A stretch of DNA of 64,000 nucleotides, taken from contig NC_064472.1 of assembly GCF_023343835.1 (NCBI RefSeq), positions 9,477,469 through 9,541,468 on the forward strand, in the 5' to 3' direction. Shown here one piece after another: positions 23,801 to 35,600 of this stretch. A program made the translations under genes and the position numbers. Position 1 is the stretch's first letter; the number at the start of each line of letters is the position of its first letter. The notes under the pieces were generated by a model. The model made no database searches. It was not told the DNA's origin and saw only the letters and a list, made by a program, of their open reading frames with translations. The DNA is from Lagopus muta (taxonomy: Eukaryota > Chordata > Aves > Galliformes > Phasianidae).

Positions 23801-25472
23801 CTTGTTCTGCTCCTCAAATCCTCCTCTCAAATGAGAGTGCATTGCTCTCTCATCAGATTCTCTCTGTAGCCCACTTGCAGCAAGGAATCAGAGAATCATC
23901 TGAGTTGGAAGGGAGCATTAAAAGTCACCTAGTCCAGTTCTGCAGTGATCAGGAACAACTGATATAGGCTAGTTTGTTTAGCAATAGGGACCAGTATATT
24001 AGTGTAAGGACCAATAGATCAGAGCTTAGCAAAAGGAACCAGTGAATGCTAATTCTAAAACTTTCCATTTCAACTTTGCCTGGTGTGTGAACAGCCTTAT
24101 TTTCTCTTAGTTTTGCTTCACAGGAAGCACTAGAGTCATAATACAACACTTATTTTTGCATTTTACCAGGTGCAAGGATGTTTTCCTTGAATTTCATTTA
24201 TATTGTTTTGGAAGTTGCTCGTTATAGTCTAACAAGCAATGGGAATTTGCCAAGTTGTGGAAAAACAGCTAAAGGTCAGCCAGAAGTCTTAGTGATTAAG
24301 CTGATTGTGGAAAAATGGGGATAAACTACCACTCTAAATACAACGCGCATGCCCAGAGGGACATTAGCATATATTAATGACTTCTTGGAAAAGAATGAGT
24401 ATGTATGTAAGGGTACTGCATATGTATGTCTTATTTGTTTAAATGTAGAACCTGAACTCTGAGAGAGAAGACTTGTCAAGTTGCCCAGTGCGTATCATGA
24501 GGAATAAAGGAATGCTACTTTCTAACACCACATTGGAGTTAAGAGTTTTCTTCTCAGATTTTGGATGACACACCCACAGCTCCATCAGGTGCTCAGAGCC
24601 CCTCCAGCCTGACTATGAACATCTCCAGGGATGGGGCATCCACCACCTCTCTGGGCAAACCATTCCAGTGCTTCACTACCCTGACTGTAAGAAAATCTTT
24701 TTTGTTATATCCAGTCTAAACCGCCTTTCTTTTAATTCGAAAGCATTTCCCTTGTCCTGCTGAAGTCTGTCTCCTCCTTTCTCACAGCCCCCTCGTTAGA
24801 TACTGACAGGCTGCTCTCAGGTCTCCCCAGAGCCTTCTCTCCCCAAAGCTGAACAGCCACAGCTCTCCCTCAGCATGGCACGATGACAAGCTGTTCCTCT
24901 CCTGCAGTCACTCTTCTCCAAGGAAAGGCCTCCTCTTATTTTCCAGACATACCTAAACTCGGTTGCGCTCCCCAACGAGCTCAGACAAAAGCCGGGGCTG
25001 AGCCTTAATCCCTTTGATTAAGGACTGAGCTCAGTTTCAAGGCAGCACAGAATGCATCACCCTCCTCCCTTCAGCTCACCCCAATCGGCAGAATTCTCAG
25101 GGAAGCAGCCTGGGAACACCGGTGCCCTGCACGGCCCGGCTCTGGGTCTGCAGCAGGCGGCAGATCGCAGCAGGGCCGCCACTCACCCCGCATCCGCAGC
25201 AGCAGCTCCCCGAAGGCGCCTCGCAGCTGCCGCGCCGCCGCCGCCGCTCCTCCGTGCGCTGAGCACCGCGCTGCCTGCAACGGACACGCTGACCAGCCGG
25301 CCTCACACCGGGGCCGAGCCTCGTGGGGACAACCCGTGCCGAGGCCGCGGGGAGGGACAGGGGGACGAGGGGAGTGCCTCACCCGCCATCGGCCGGCCAG
25401 GGCCTCGCACTCGGCCGCCCACGCTTGCAGGCAGCCCTGCTCCGGGGCCGACCCGCACCGCTGCCGCTTCAT
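14858..25472 (-). CDS. FANCG: Fanconi anemia complementation group G protein (XRCC9)
   Basis: FANCG is a TPR-rich scaffold of the nuclear Fanconi core complex, which monoubiquitylates FANCD2-FANCI for interstrand crosslink repair. Fourteen coding exons on the minus strand: 25383-25472 (ATG 25472), 25187-25274, 23316-23447, 22461-22654, 21366-21519, 20103-20233, 19478-19624, 18504-18664, 18189-18259, 17443-17770, 17234-17289, 16573-16710, 15570-15702 and 14858-14975 (stop TAG). They total 1941 nt, or 646 codons plus stop (human 622). Recognisable segments are MPLELTVLYNSLLF, LHRLGALQAAWWLAD, LLTLLKAWRAPAEE, KYLLAQRCLQDGR, IPEVFLEAASAL, GWAWTKLGKGKEAI and YWQKYLESH. Several exons match the human exon lengths I recall (132, 131 and 147 nt). 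The N terminus is Ala/Arg-rich and poorly conserved. One junction (exons 9-10) differs in phase from human. Identity is secure; exon 9/10 boundaries are slightly less so. Confidence 0.96.
15185..15448 (+). mobile_element. CR1 LINE 3' fragment
   Basis: 5'-truncated CR1 copy in FANCG intron 13. It shows the CR1 3' blocks CACCGGAACAGGTTGCCCA, GGATGCCCCATCCCTGGAGG and AAGGCCAGGCTGGATG, and ends in the CR1 tail TTCTATGATTCTTTGATTC. It closely resembles the copy at 25775-26118. Confidence 0.93.
16512..16533. repeat. Poly(A) tract
   Basis: An uninterrupted run of about 22 A on the plus strand in FANCG intron 12, close to the donor of exon 12 (16573). On the transcript strand it is a T run. Confidence 0.9.
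17191..17245. repeat. FANCG: Tandem duplication of 27-28 bp spanning the FANCG exon 11 donor
   Basis: Two head-to-tail copies, 17191-17217 and 17218-17245, both of the form CCACACAGTGC(C)CTACCTGCTGGTT. On the gene strand each carries AACCAGCAG|GTAGG. The upstream donor at 17233 is the true exon 11 donor and the other, at 17205, is a ready-made cryptic donor 28 nt downstream. Confidence 0.9.
20372..20925 (+). mobile_element. CR1 LINE 3' fragment
   Basis: CR1 copy in FANCG intron 5. Blocks include GGATTCTGGGCTGCATCAAAA, GACCTGTTGGAACAGG, GGGATTGTTCAGCCTGGAG, GTACCTAAATGGGGCCTGCAG, TTAAACTAAAGCAGGGTAGA and the terminal CTTCCAACCCAAACCATTCTAT. It is diverged from the consensus I remember, hence fairly old. 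Confidence 0.93.
23884..24885 (-). mobile_element. CR1 LINE fragment split by an inserted LTR
   Basis: A minus-strand CR1 3' end in FANCG intron 2. The tail side (AGAGAATCATCTGAGTTGGA, then AGGGAGCATTAAAAGTCACC) occupies about 23884-23958. It resumes at about 24569 with CACCCACAGCTCCATCAGGT, then GATGGGGCATCCACCACCTC, and runs to about 24885. The gap is filled by the LTR listed separately. Confidence 0.88.
23959..24568 (+). mobile_element. Probable solo LTR of an avian endogenous retrovirus inside CR1
   Basis: About 610 bases interrupt a CR1 copy cleanly. The segment opens with TGATATAGGC and closes with ...GATGACA, giving TG...CA ends. It holds a late AATAAA (about 24504) in the R/U5 position, followed by a CACCACATTGG-type stretch. 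No internal retroviral genes are present, so it looks like a solo LTR. Target-site repeats are not clear. Family is undetermined. It is younger than the CR1 it interrupts. Confidence 0.6.
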
Positions 25473-25680
25473 GGCCGCCGCCACCCGCGCGCCGCAGTCC
25501 TCCCGCCTTCCCGCTCTCCTCTCATTGGCCGCTGCCCCCTTTGCCCTCGCCGCCATTGGTCGGGAGAGAGCAGTCGCCACGGCGACAGCTGAGGGCGAAC
25601 AGCGGAAGGGACGACGGCGGGCGAGGAGGCCCAAACCGCGACGCCCCGCGGCAGGCGGAGGAGACGGCTACAGCCTGAGC
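25090..25680 (-). promoter_or_regulatory. FANCG: FANCG promoter and CpG island
   Basis: A dense CpG island covers FANCG coding exons 1 and 2 and about 200 bases upstream. Two CCAAT boxes on the gene strand (plus-strand ATTGG at 25524 and 25555) lie 52 and 83 bases before the ATG at 25472. No TATA box is seen. The short spacing implies a 5' UTR of only a few tens of bases. The island stops sharply at the CR1 fragment starting near 25690. Confidence 0.75.
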
Positions 25681-25689
25681 TTCCCCGTC

Positions 25690-25772
25690 GAATCACAGAG
25701 GCGTTCGAGCTGGAAGGGACCTTTAAAGGTCATCTGGTCCAACTGTTCTGCAAAGAACAGGGTCACCTCATT
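25690..25772 (-). mobile_element. CR1 3'-terminal fragment, minus orientation
   Basis: The stretch AATCACAGAGGCGTTCGAGC, then TGGAAGGGACCTTTAAAGGT and CATCTGGTCCAACTGTTCTG, is the reverse complement of the CR1 3' end. It is short and lies head to head against the next CR1 copy, about 215 bases upstream of the FANCG ATG. Confidence 0.85.
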
Positions 25773-26118
25773 GTGGCCTTCCAATATTTCAAGGTAGCAT
25801 ACAAATAGGAGGGGGAACAGCTGTTTATGAGGGTGGATAGTGATAGGACAAGGGGGAATGGTCTTAAACTGAGCCAGGGGAGGCTTAGGTGAGATATTAG
25901 GAGTAAGTTCTTCATACAGAGGGTGGTGACACACCGGAACAGGTTGCCCGAGGAGGTTGTGGATGCTCCATCCCTGGAGGCATTCAAGGCCAGGCTGGAT
26001 GTGGTTCTGGGCAGCCTGGTCTGGTGGTTGCAACCCTGTACATTGCAGGGGTTTGAATCAAGGTGATCTTTGTGGTCCTTTTCAACCCAGGACATTCTAT
26101 GATTCTATGGTCTGTATC
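25773..26118 (+). mobile_element. CR1 LINE 3' fragment
   Basis: A plus-strand CR1 copy with GTCTTAAACTGAGCCAGGGG, then AGGCTTAGGTGAGATATTAG, CACACCGGAACAGGTTGCCC, AAGGCCAGGCTGGATGTGG and the tail ACATTCTATGATTCTATGG. It is well preserved relative to the other copies here and probably one of the younger CR1s. Confidence 0.93.
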
Positions 26119-29100
26119 TCAGTCAGAGCTCAGACCCTGGCCCAGTCAGAATGTCTCTGTATAGCACTGCTTTGCTAGTTTCCACCCCAAAATCAGAGCC
26201 CGGTGCTGTTGAATGGTGCCACCAAGAGACCAGATCCTGTGCAGGAGTGATGGCCTGCTTTAACCCCGCCTTTCTCCCAAGGACATCCAACCCAAATAGC
26301 TACGGGAAGAACGTGGGGCCTGGTGAGGTGGTGGGCAGGAGGGAGGGAAGGAAAGGGCAGGATGCTGCTGCTCCCATCTGCATGCTTCAGCTCCACGAGA
26401 GAAGCAGCCAGCTGTGGTGACAATCCGAATGGGAGAGTGCACAGCAGAGCCTTCTCCCCCAGCATGCCAGGTTTCCTCTTCTTGGACCAGCATGCCCCTT
26501 CCACCACATGCTCTTTGGAATTTTAAATGAGCAAGCACAGCCATGTTTGTTCCACCACCAGCAGCATGTCATGATTCTGAAGTCATCAAGCTTTGAACAA
26601 ATATGAACTCTTATCCCCAAAACACTCAGAAGAACAGCAGCCAAATGATTAGCTCAAAGGCCATTAGGGAAGGCCAGTAAAGACTAGACACATGAATGAA
26701 AGAAAATAAGAGCATCTCCAGCCCTTGGAAAACTTATCTTGACTCTAAATTCTTTGGTGTAGTAGACAGTCTCCCTTGGCAGAGCAGTCAGTATAAGGCC
26801 AGTCCTCTGTCCTTGGCATCACTGCATTGACAATCACATACTTGCAGTTTCATTACTGCAAGTAATAAATTCAGGTGACGTGAGTTGAAGCTACATCCTT
26901 GTACCTCTATAAGAGGAGTCAGGGAATGAGGCTGCAGTATTTCTGGAGAGTAGACTGAGACATGAGTAGGCATCATGATTTGTCAGAAGCTCTCAAGGGA
27001 GCTTCAGCTTTTAACCCAGGCTCAAATCAATTAAAATATGTGCCTAAAACAAAGTCCTAATTTATACTCTGCAATGGGGACTACCACTGTCCAGTTATTT
27101 TCTGGTGAGATGTATGAGTTTTTACAGAGCTGCAGCTCTGTTCTCTCTGCTCTGCCCCAGCCTCCCAAGCCACGAGCCTCCTGTTCCAGCAGATTCAAAG
27201 AGCTGCCACAACCTTGCAGGCAAGGGGCTGAGGAAAGGATACACAACAGGCATGGGAAGGTTTGGCAGCATGATGGCACCTGCTGAAAGAGGAACTAGTC
27301 CAAGAGGTGGGAGAGAACAAAGCCCAGGGGCCCGGGTTGCAGCAGTGGGAGCGCTGCAGGCCAGCATCACAGCATTAGTGACCTTAAGGGCTTCTGCCAA
27401 CACAAACACATCCAGGCAGCAAGCTCCTGACTGGGTTATATGGTTACAACAAGACATATGGGGGCTCTAGACTTGGAGGCTAGTAACACATTATCTAACA
27501 TCATGTTAAATAAAAATTCACTGGTTAGTTGCTACTTCCATCCCTTCCTTTCTTTCCAAACAAAAGCACTCTCATTCCCTGGCATTACCCCAAAATACCT
27601 GAAAACTTTTTGGCCACCAAGGAGTCACAGTATATAGTCAATAACCTATCTAAAGGATGATGAAACTGCTTAAGCCTATCTAATTGTGAGCTGTAATGTT
27701 TCTCTGCAGCTTCCAGCCACATGCTACTGCCCCTTTCCCTGCACCAGCACTGCTGCGCATACAACCAAGTTGCAGTGACCCAGTCAAGGCAGTTTTGTCA
27801 GATACAAACCAGTCTCTGCTTTTGTCAGGTGAAATTAAGCAGGACAGGACCACAGAGGTGGAGAAATACAAAGCTGAAATGAAAGAGCAGAGGCAGTAGG
27901 ACAGAAGCTGGCCAAGCAACGAAAGTCCAAAATTAGAGCAACGTAAGCCTCCCTGGAATTCCCTCTGACACCTGAGCAAGCACTACCACCCAGGTTGGGC
28001 AAGAAACAAAACTAAACCTGTCCTGAAAGGATGTTTTCCACAGCTACTGGGCACTTGGGACATGACAATAAGAACTCAAACAATCACTGAGATGGCTAGA
28101 CACTTTCCCCAGAGCCTTCCAGAACAGAGTTGAGGAAGAAACAGAAGTTACACAGGCAGATTTTCTCAGACTGAGCAAAGAACTCAAGCAGGAGCAGTTA
28201 GAATGCATGAGTCAAAAAACTAAGCAGGGACCAGAACAAAAACTGAAGGAAGGACCTCAGACAGGCAGTCCTCAGCTCCTTCCAAAGAGGAGAGACATGA
28301 AAAGCATTTCATAGCACCACAGTGGTATAGGGCAGTAAGGAATCCCAGCTCCTATCAACAGTGCAGGGAGAGTTTAGCTGGAATCCAGCCAGGCACCATG
28401 GTCACCATCTTCCACCTCTGCCCATACAGATATACATCTGATAGAACAAACTCAAAAGTGGGTTTGAGACAGCTCACTTGCAGCTCAAAGCCACGAGCAG
28501 AAAAGCAAGATCAAGAGGGTGACAAGCACCCAGTACTGAATCACACGTCATCCTCCACAATGCCTAGGGTGCCATCAAGGTGACAGAAACTTCCTCTAGC
28601 ACATACATGGATATCAGTGGGCTAGGCCACCATGCAGGAGTTGCCACCTGCTCACAAATCTCAAGCAGCTGTTCTCAGCTCTCACCAAGGTCAATCCTGC
28701 AGTTAGCTTCGTGAGACTCTCCTTTCCTCCTAACAAAATCCAACACAGGGGTGACTCAAATGCTCTGTCACTACATCCTGCTAGCAACTAACTGTTCCCA
28801 ATCTACCAAGCATGTGCTCAGGAGGAGACCAAGAGCCCCAGCTGCTACACCCCTGAATATGTAGGCAAAGCACGCAAAGGCCATAAGTGGAATTTCCCAG
28901 TCGTGGACACAATTTACCCTTCCATAATATTCCCAAAAAACTAGGCCTGCTTCCAAGACAGCCCAGTCTGCTCTACTCTGCCCTTAGTACTGTTTAGGAA
29001 CATGAGGAAAACAGGAGTGAGTATAGGGCAGGAGAGGCCTCATTAAGAGCAATGAACTAGCCTGATAGGAGGACAGGTGCAACCAAGACCCTGGGAACCA

Positions 29101-29661
29101 TCTGCTAACATAATTACGTGCACTCTGTTTCCAGCATGAAAACTGAGCATGCAGAGAGAAGTGGTGGCTGTAGGACCCAGCTGGAGGGCAGTTATAGTAG
29201 CCTTTCCTCTCTATCCCCCCTTAGCAGACCCCTTCAAGTGAGTCAGTGTCTCTGCACAGGCAAGATGATGCTCTCCAGGCACATTGCAGACCACTGCAGC
29301 CTACAAGCTGCACAGTTGGGGCAGTTGTTGGGAATGCAGTAGCAAGACATCCTGCTGTTGTTTCTGCAGAGAAGCACCTCAGGACTCTTGCTTCTTGGCT
29401 TCCTCCTGTTGCTAACAAATGCACGAGAGTTCCAACCTCAATTGCTGAGAAGCATGCTCCCTGCAGAGCATCACGATGAACAGGGAACAGCTGGCACTGG
29501 TCCTTTTGCACAACACTGAGGCAGGGAGCTAGGGATAATCCCAAACTGCTGTCGGCAGGCACTCATTGCTGATGGCTGTTTTACCCCTCCCGGCGCTAGG
29601 GAATCAGGGAGATGAACACAGCCTTGGCCAACGAGCAAGTCAGGCTCCCCAGATCTTGGTG
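26119..29661. other. Intergenic region and PIGO 3' flank
   Basis: About 3.5 kb between the FANCG upstream CR1 pair and the PIGO stop codon, including the PIGO 3' UTR. I could not place the PIGO poly(A) site because no canonical AATAAA or ATTAAA on the minus strand stands out. I see no other gene, tRNA or well-preserved transposon. ORFs here are short and unmatched. Confidence 0.5.
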
Positions 29662-32600
29662 CTACCTGAGCTGAAGCTGGCTGAACCAGGTGCTAACGGC
29701 ACAGTCCACACGCATCACCAGGGAGATCCCCAGCAGGAGGCAGATGCTGCTCACCATGAAGCCCAGAGACTCAAAGAGGAACCTGGAGGCACAACAGATG
29801 CAATAAGGTATCATGCTACCCACACTCCCAGCAGATTGTTTTTCCTGACAGTGAGGGACTGGTAGCATCTCCAATCCTAAAACCTGGATTATGTTCATTC
29901 CTTAGCAGTGGATGCTGCTTGCAGTCTGGAACCCAGGCACGCCTTTGGTTCCTTGCTGGTTTCAAGGCCATTCAGGAAGACACTCAAGTGGGACTTGGGA
30001 ACCCTCAGAGGTAAAGAACACCCCACATGCTTACTATCCCAAAGGTTTGCATCTCATTTGTAGTCTGGTAGTTAGAGAGTCTTTGGCTCTCTGCCCTGAA
30101 TATTCTTAGCTTGCAGGTGGGCTCTGGGCGTCCTTAAAAATCAAGATAAGGAAAAACTACAACGCTCTAGTCTGAGTCCAGCTTCTGAACCTGAAACACG
30201 AATTAGTGAAGAACAATCCTACAGCCTCTACTAGTGATATAAGATCATGGTCACTTCCAGCATTACTGGCTCTGAACTATAGCCAAGACTTCAGCAGTAT
30301 GAGCTGTCACCCAGCATCAGAGTAACTCCTGGGACTTACTTTGGGGCAAAGACCTTCCAGACCATGAGGTGCCTCCTGAGGATCACAGCTGCACACACAC
30401 AGGCCAGAAGCTGTTGGTGAGACCAGGAAAACAAAGTTACAAGTGACATTCTTCTGGGCAACAGGTTCATACCTGAAAGCGATACTAAACTGCAGACCTG
30501 AGAGGCCAGTACATCAGAAATAAGCATCCCAAAGAGGATTCCCTCCCATAACAAATCAGGAAAGACAAACAACTTGTGGTGTGCTGTTGGCCTTCTCAAA
30601 GCAAACAGTAAATTGCACAGATTAAGAAGAGGATTTTTGCATCTCCTTCTCCACCTCCACATTTCAACCCCAGGCCTGTCTCTGACCCATTTGAGTCCCA
30701 TCTCGTGTCAAAGTGCCCCCATGGTTCTCACAGCACAGTTTTATTCTCAGTTATCCATCCCAATCTCAGACCATACCTGTGCCCCAAGGACAAAGAGGTA
30801 CTTCAGCCCCAGCTGCAGCAGAGCAGTGGAGAACTTCTCTGGGGACTCCCGCAGCCTCATCTCCATCATGTGTTCGTCCACCGTCTGCAGCTCCTCCTGA
30901 GACTCCCTCTTGGACTTCTTCTTCTGTGAGCTGGGCATCTCACACACAAAGGGCCAAAGCAGGAGCAGAGGGCAGCCAACTACCTCGAGGACAAAGGCAC
31001 ATGAAGTTACCAGGAGCCCAGGAGATGAGGAGCAGTCAAGGCTCTGCCGTCATGCCCTGGATGTGGCAGGAAGCATATACTCCAGCTCCAGCTTGCTGGT
31101 CAGGCACAACTGCATGGAGGCTGCAAGCCACTGGCAGCTCTGCAGCCCCAGAAGGGGACAGTGAGGATGCTGCTGTTCAGTTGGTGCCGGAGCCTTCCTC
31201 ACCTCGTGCTCAGCCTGCAGGCCTCCAGACAAGGCAAAGCTATGTCTGCTCAGGCTCAACGGCCCAGGAAGAAATTGATTTACCTGCAAAGAGGATATGG
31301 GAGGCAAACGTGTTGGCGCCCACCAGGACAGCAGGAACGAGGTTTGTACTGTGGTCAAGGTGAAAGCCCACAAAGGCTGCGTTCCAGTGGATGGCCGGGA
31401 AGACGGGCTGATGGCCCGTGGAATAGAAGAACTGTGAAGCAGCAAGGAGCCACGAGATGACTGCAAACCAGGGCACTGAAAAAGACTCTGAGAGAGAGAA
31501 AGATATCAGTATCAAGGAACAAGATAGTCCAAAGAAACCCACAGGGTTTTCTTTCATGTTCCCCTCCCATTCACTCTTCTCAGACAGAAACTAGTCAGGA
31601 TGCCAGTAAGTGGCCAGGTGCTCCCTCTGCTGCCCACCCTGCTCCTGGACTCTGTCAGCAACAGAGCGCTTAATAGCTGCATCCACTTCTGGAAAGAAGC
31701 ATTAGGGTAGGGCCCCCTTGTTCTCCCACACTGCCTCCACACTGCATGCATCTCTCTTCTATTAGAGAATTTAAGCAGCTCTAAATAAGCTAGAAGGATC
31801 CTACAAGGAGGATCTGTGTACTGCCATTCCCCAGGAGCAAAAACTGGGCTCTGCCTCTCTCACTGGAAACAGGATGAGGCTGCTGTCTCACGAGGGTAAC
31901 ACTCAGGTTGCATATCCAAAAGATGTTCCACTGAACCCTGACTCACCAGTGTCTCCTGCGAGGCTTCTGGCACGTGTGTGGATGTGCAGCAGCACAAAGG
32001 CCTCCAGGAAGAGGAGTAGGAAGGCAAGACTGAGCCTCTCAGTGTGCAGGAGCATCAAGAGGAAGCCCAGGAGGGTAAGTGCTATGACCAGGGCAGCCGA
32101 GTACACACTGCCTAGCCCATAGGCTGCGACTGTGGCCCTGCAGGTGCGCCGTTCCAGGCGACTCTTCTCAGACTCCTGCATCCTCTTGTAGATCTGAGGG
32201 ATGACCTGGAGCAAGTCGACTTTGGAGCTGGGAATCCCCTGGTAGGGAGTGACAATGGATCCTGCAGATTCCCGTGAGTCCTTGGCAAACACTGTCATGG
32301 GATGGCACAGCAAGAGCAGCAACCCAATAGACGCTAACCCATAGACAGCCCATGGAAAGGCAATGACTGCCACTTGCACCAGCTCCTGCAGCTTGCCTAG
32401 AGAGTCCTCAGCACTGGAAGCAACAGCCCAGTAGCAGGCGATGCAAAGGACCACCAGTGGGAAACCCCAGCGCACAAAGAGCACAACGGGGTCTGAGCTG
32501 TTCAGATTGCCGTAGTGTCGCAACCAGCTCCGCACTGCATACACCAGCCCAGCCAGCAAGGCCACACATAAGAGGTAGAAGAGGTTCTTGGCCCGTGTGT

Positions 32601-35600
32601 TTCTCAGGCTGGCAAGAGGTGGAAGGAAAACAGAAGGCCGACACTGAGGGATTTCTTCACGGCACTGGTGGAAGAAACCAGAGAGCCGCAGGCAAACCAG
32701 AAGCACAGCCACAAGGCATAGCAGGTGCCAGCTCTCTTTTCGGTAAGAGGAAAAGCCAAGAGGCTGTTGTTTGTGGCCTTCTGGCACAGTCAGGCGACCA
32801 TCCCAGTGGAGCTTTCCTATCAGCAACATCACCAATGAGGCCAACAGGAATGGGGCAACTTGGGCCTCAGCTACCACAAAGCTATCAGAGAACATAGCTC
32901 CACAGCGGAAAAGGAGAATGCCCATGGGGAAGGCCAGCCCCAGCCACACTCGCAGCCTTTGCCTCAGACCAGAGCTGGCCAAGAGTGGTTGGCTGCCCAA
33001 CAAACGGGCTCTCTTGGGATGCCAGCCCCACCACTGCCAGAAAAAGCCCAGTAGAGATGCTGCAGCTGCCGAAGACAACAGCAGGAGAAGATCCAGCTCC
33101 TCCTGGATGAACACACAGGCTAGCCCATACAGAACAGCTGTCACCAGCCCCCAAAGCAGGGGATACAGGAGGCAACTACGATAGAAGGAGTCTGACAGTG
33201 TGGCCAGCTCTGAGGCCACATAGCAGAGCAAGCAGGAAGCAGCAATGAGGGTGCAGCCTGCCACCATACGCAGAGGATGAAAGCGGGCCCAGGACTGGGT
33301 GCACACAGCCCGTGCCTGCCGCAGATAGAGCTGGAAGCGGCTGATGAGGCTTCTGAGCTTGGACTCCAATTCCGGAGACACCAGCATTGCCCTCTGCACC
33401 TGGGCCAAGAGCTGAATGTGCTCCTCTACAGCGCTGGAGAAAAGCTCCTGCAGGTGCTGGAGCTGCTCTGCTGGCAGGTCCTGAGCCACCAGCGAGTAGG
33501 AGTGCAGGAAGCGGTCCACCTGCAACAGGAGAGAGGAGACAGCATCAGAAAGGAGTGCTGGAAAAGAAATTCGCTACCATCTTTCTCACACAACCCCTTT
33601 GGAGTGCAAGCAGTCTCAAACTGCCAGCCGTTCTGAGGACAACCACGTTTTAAGATGCGTCATATGGACTGGTCACTCAGATGCAGGAAAACTGTATCTC
33701 TCTGCCAAAGCAACATCCCTCTGAAATAACATATCTGTCCTGACAACAGCACTGACACCTTTAGGCACCCAGTTCTTCAACTGTTAACACTACACATTAT
33801 TAAAAGTTCATATGTAGAGTCTTCAGTAACCACAAGGTAAATGTCCCCCCAGAAGTTCAAGTCATCACCAGCTATTACTCTGAACCCAGTGCCAACTTTC
33901 ATCTTGTGTTGTTTTTTTTCCCTGACAACAGACATCAAATTAAACAGCTTACAGTGGATCATATCAAACTGTTCACTCTTTTTGACAGGTACATTAAGCC
34001 ACTGCACTAAGGAGAGCTCCTTCTGCCTTTTACTTCATGATCACAGGAACAGAGCTAGCTATGACCCCAAAGTTGCAACAAAAGTCTTAAGAGGGCATTA
34101 ACAAGTCAGGGCACCTGTGCAAGCATTCACTGCTCCACAGTGCAGATCAGCCCAATTCCAAAAATATACTGATACGTTCATATGGCTTCCAGTCACCACA
34201 GAGCACAGGAAGAACCAATCTGCCCCTGTCCTTGAATGGTAAACACATGCTCTAGCTCTCTCCCAGGCCTGCATGACCTCCTTGGAATGCCAGTGCTTCT
34301 TCAAAACCAGTGTGATCAAGCCAGAAACAGACAACTAGCTGCAAAGATTTAAGAGACAGCTCTAGATATGGCTAATTCCTCATACATGATGAATATTCTC
34401 AAGGGCTAACAGACAGTAAAGTGTACTATGATCTCTAAATGACAAAGAACACTGCTCCTGTATAAGTAGGCAGCAGGCACTGAACACTTCTGCCTTCCCA
34501 TTAGCAATAACATCCTCTCCAGCTCTTCACCGATATGCAGCAATGGTGTCTAGGCCACATAGCCTTGGCTGTTTCCCGGTATCTGGGCCAAAACAGGACC
34601 AGGACCTTTGGTTTGCCTTCTTCCTTGAGAACCACAGGACTACACCAGAGCACTGACTGTGGACTTCAGGAGTTAATGTAAGGCTTGCAACGTGCTTCTA
34701 GCAATACAGGATCCCTCAGAGGCAGCCAGGCTCTCAGCTGAGACACATGCCTTGTAATATGTGTGACAAAATGTGTTCTGCAAAGTGCCAAGTGGTTCAC
34801 ACACAATCCCCACGTCTTCCATATGAGCTCATGTCCTAGCACACGGCCTGTCCCACTCCTTGGGCTTTTTTTAATAGCTGTAACGGCATATGCCATAAAA
34901 TATAGGCTCATTCATGTTTTGTCATTCAGTTGTTGAGGTTCTGCATTCTCTTGCACTTAGTGTAAACTGTTTCTTCTCTGTTCCAATTTATTCTCAATTA
35001 CTACAAGGTGTTTCTTTCATTTTGTACTTCATTCACTACCATTTTCCTCCTGCCACTGATCTAGGACAGTGTTATAGCTAGCCCTGTTTCTTCTCCAAAA
35101 CTGAAGAAACATTAAAACACCTGCATGTACTCCTCAATCTCTATTAAGGAAACTTGCCTCTAGTCATCTTCAGCCTCAAGGAAACAACTTTCCCATCAGC
35201 TTCTCCAAGTAACCAAACCCACCTGTAACCACCTTATCCTAAAGCAGGTAACACTTCCAGGCCAGTATTTTTCTACAGCACAGCACTCATTCCCAGGTAC
35301 TAAACAAGTGCTTCCCATTAATACTTGGAATATGATTCTGTCTTTTACTGGAACAAACACTGCAAGCAGGTAACTCACAAAGTTCTCTATGAAGATAACA
35401 CCACATCACTACCTCACCTACACCAAGCAGAACAGGTATGTGCCTAAGAAAACTTCCTTTCTCTCCTCTAGTTTAGCAGTGAGGCCTGCCATAAACGCAG
35501 TGCTATCAACCCAGCATGTGAACAACTGCCAAAGCACCTGGCTGAAAGCAGCTCCCAAGGAGCTGAATGCAGTGAATTCCCAACATGACCAAGAACTAGG

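Noticed and set aside
25052-25678. 208-codon plus-strand frame across the FANCG promoter
   Set aside because: It is antisense to FANCG exons 1-2 in a CpG island, low-complexity, and has no splice or family support.
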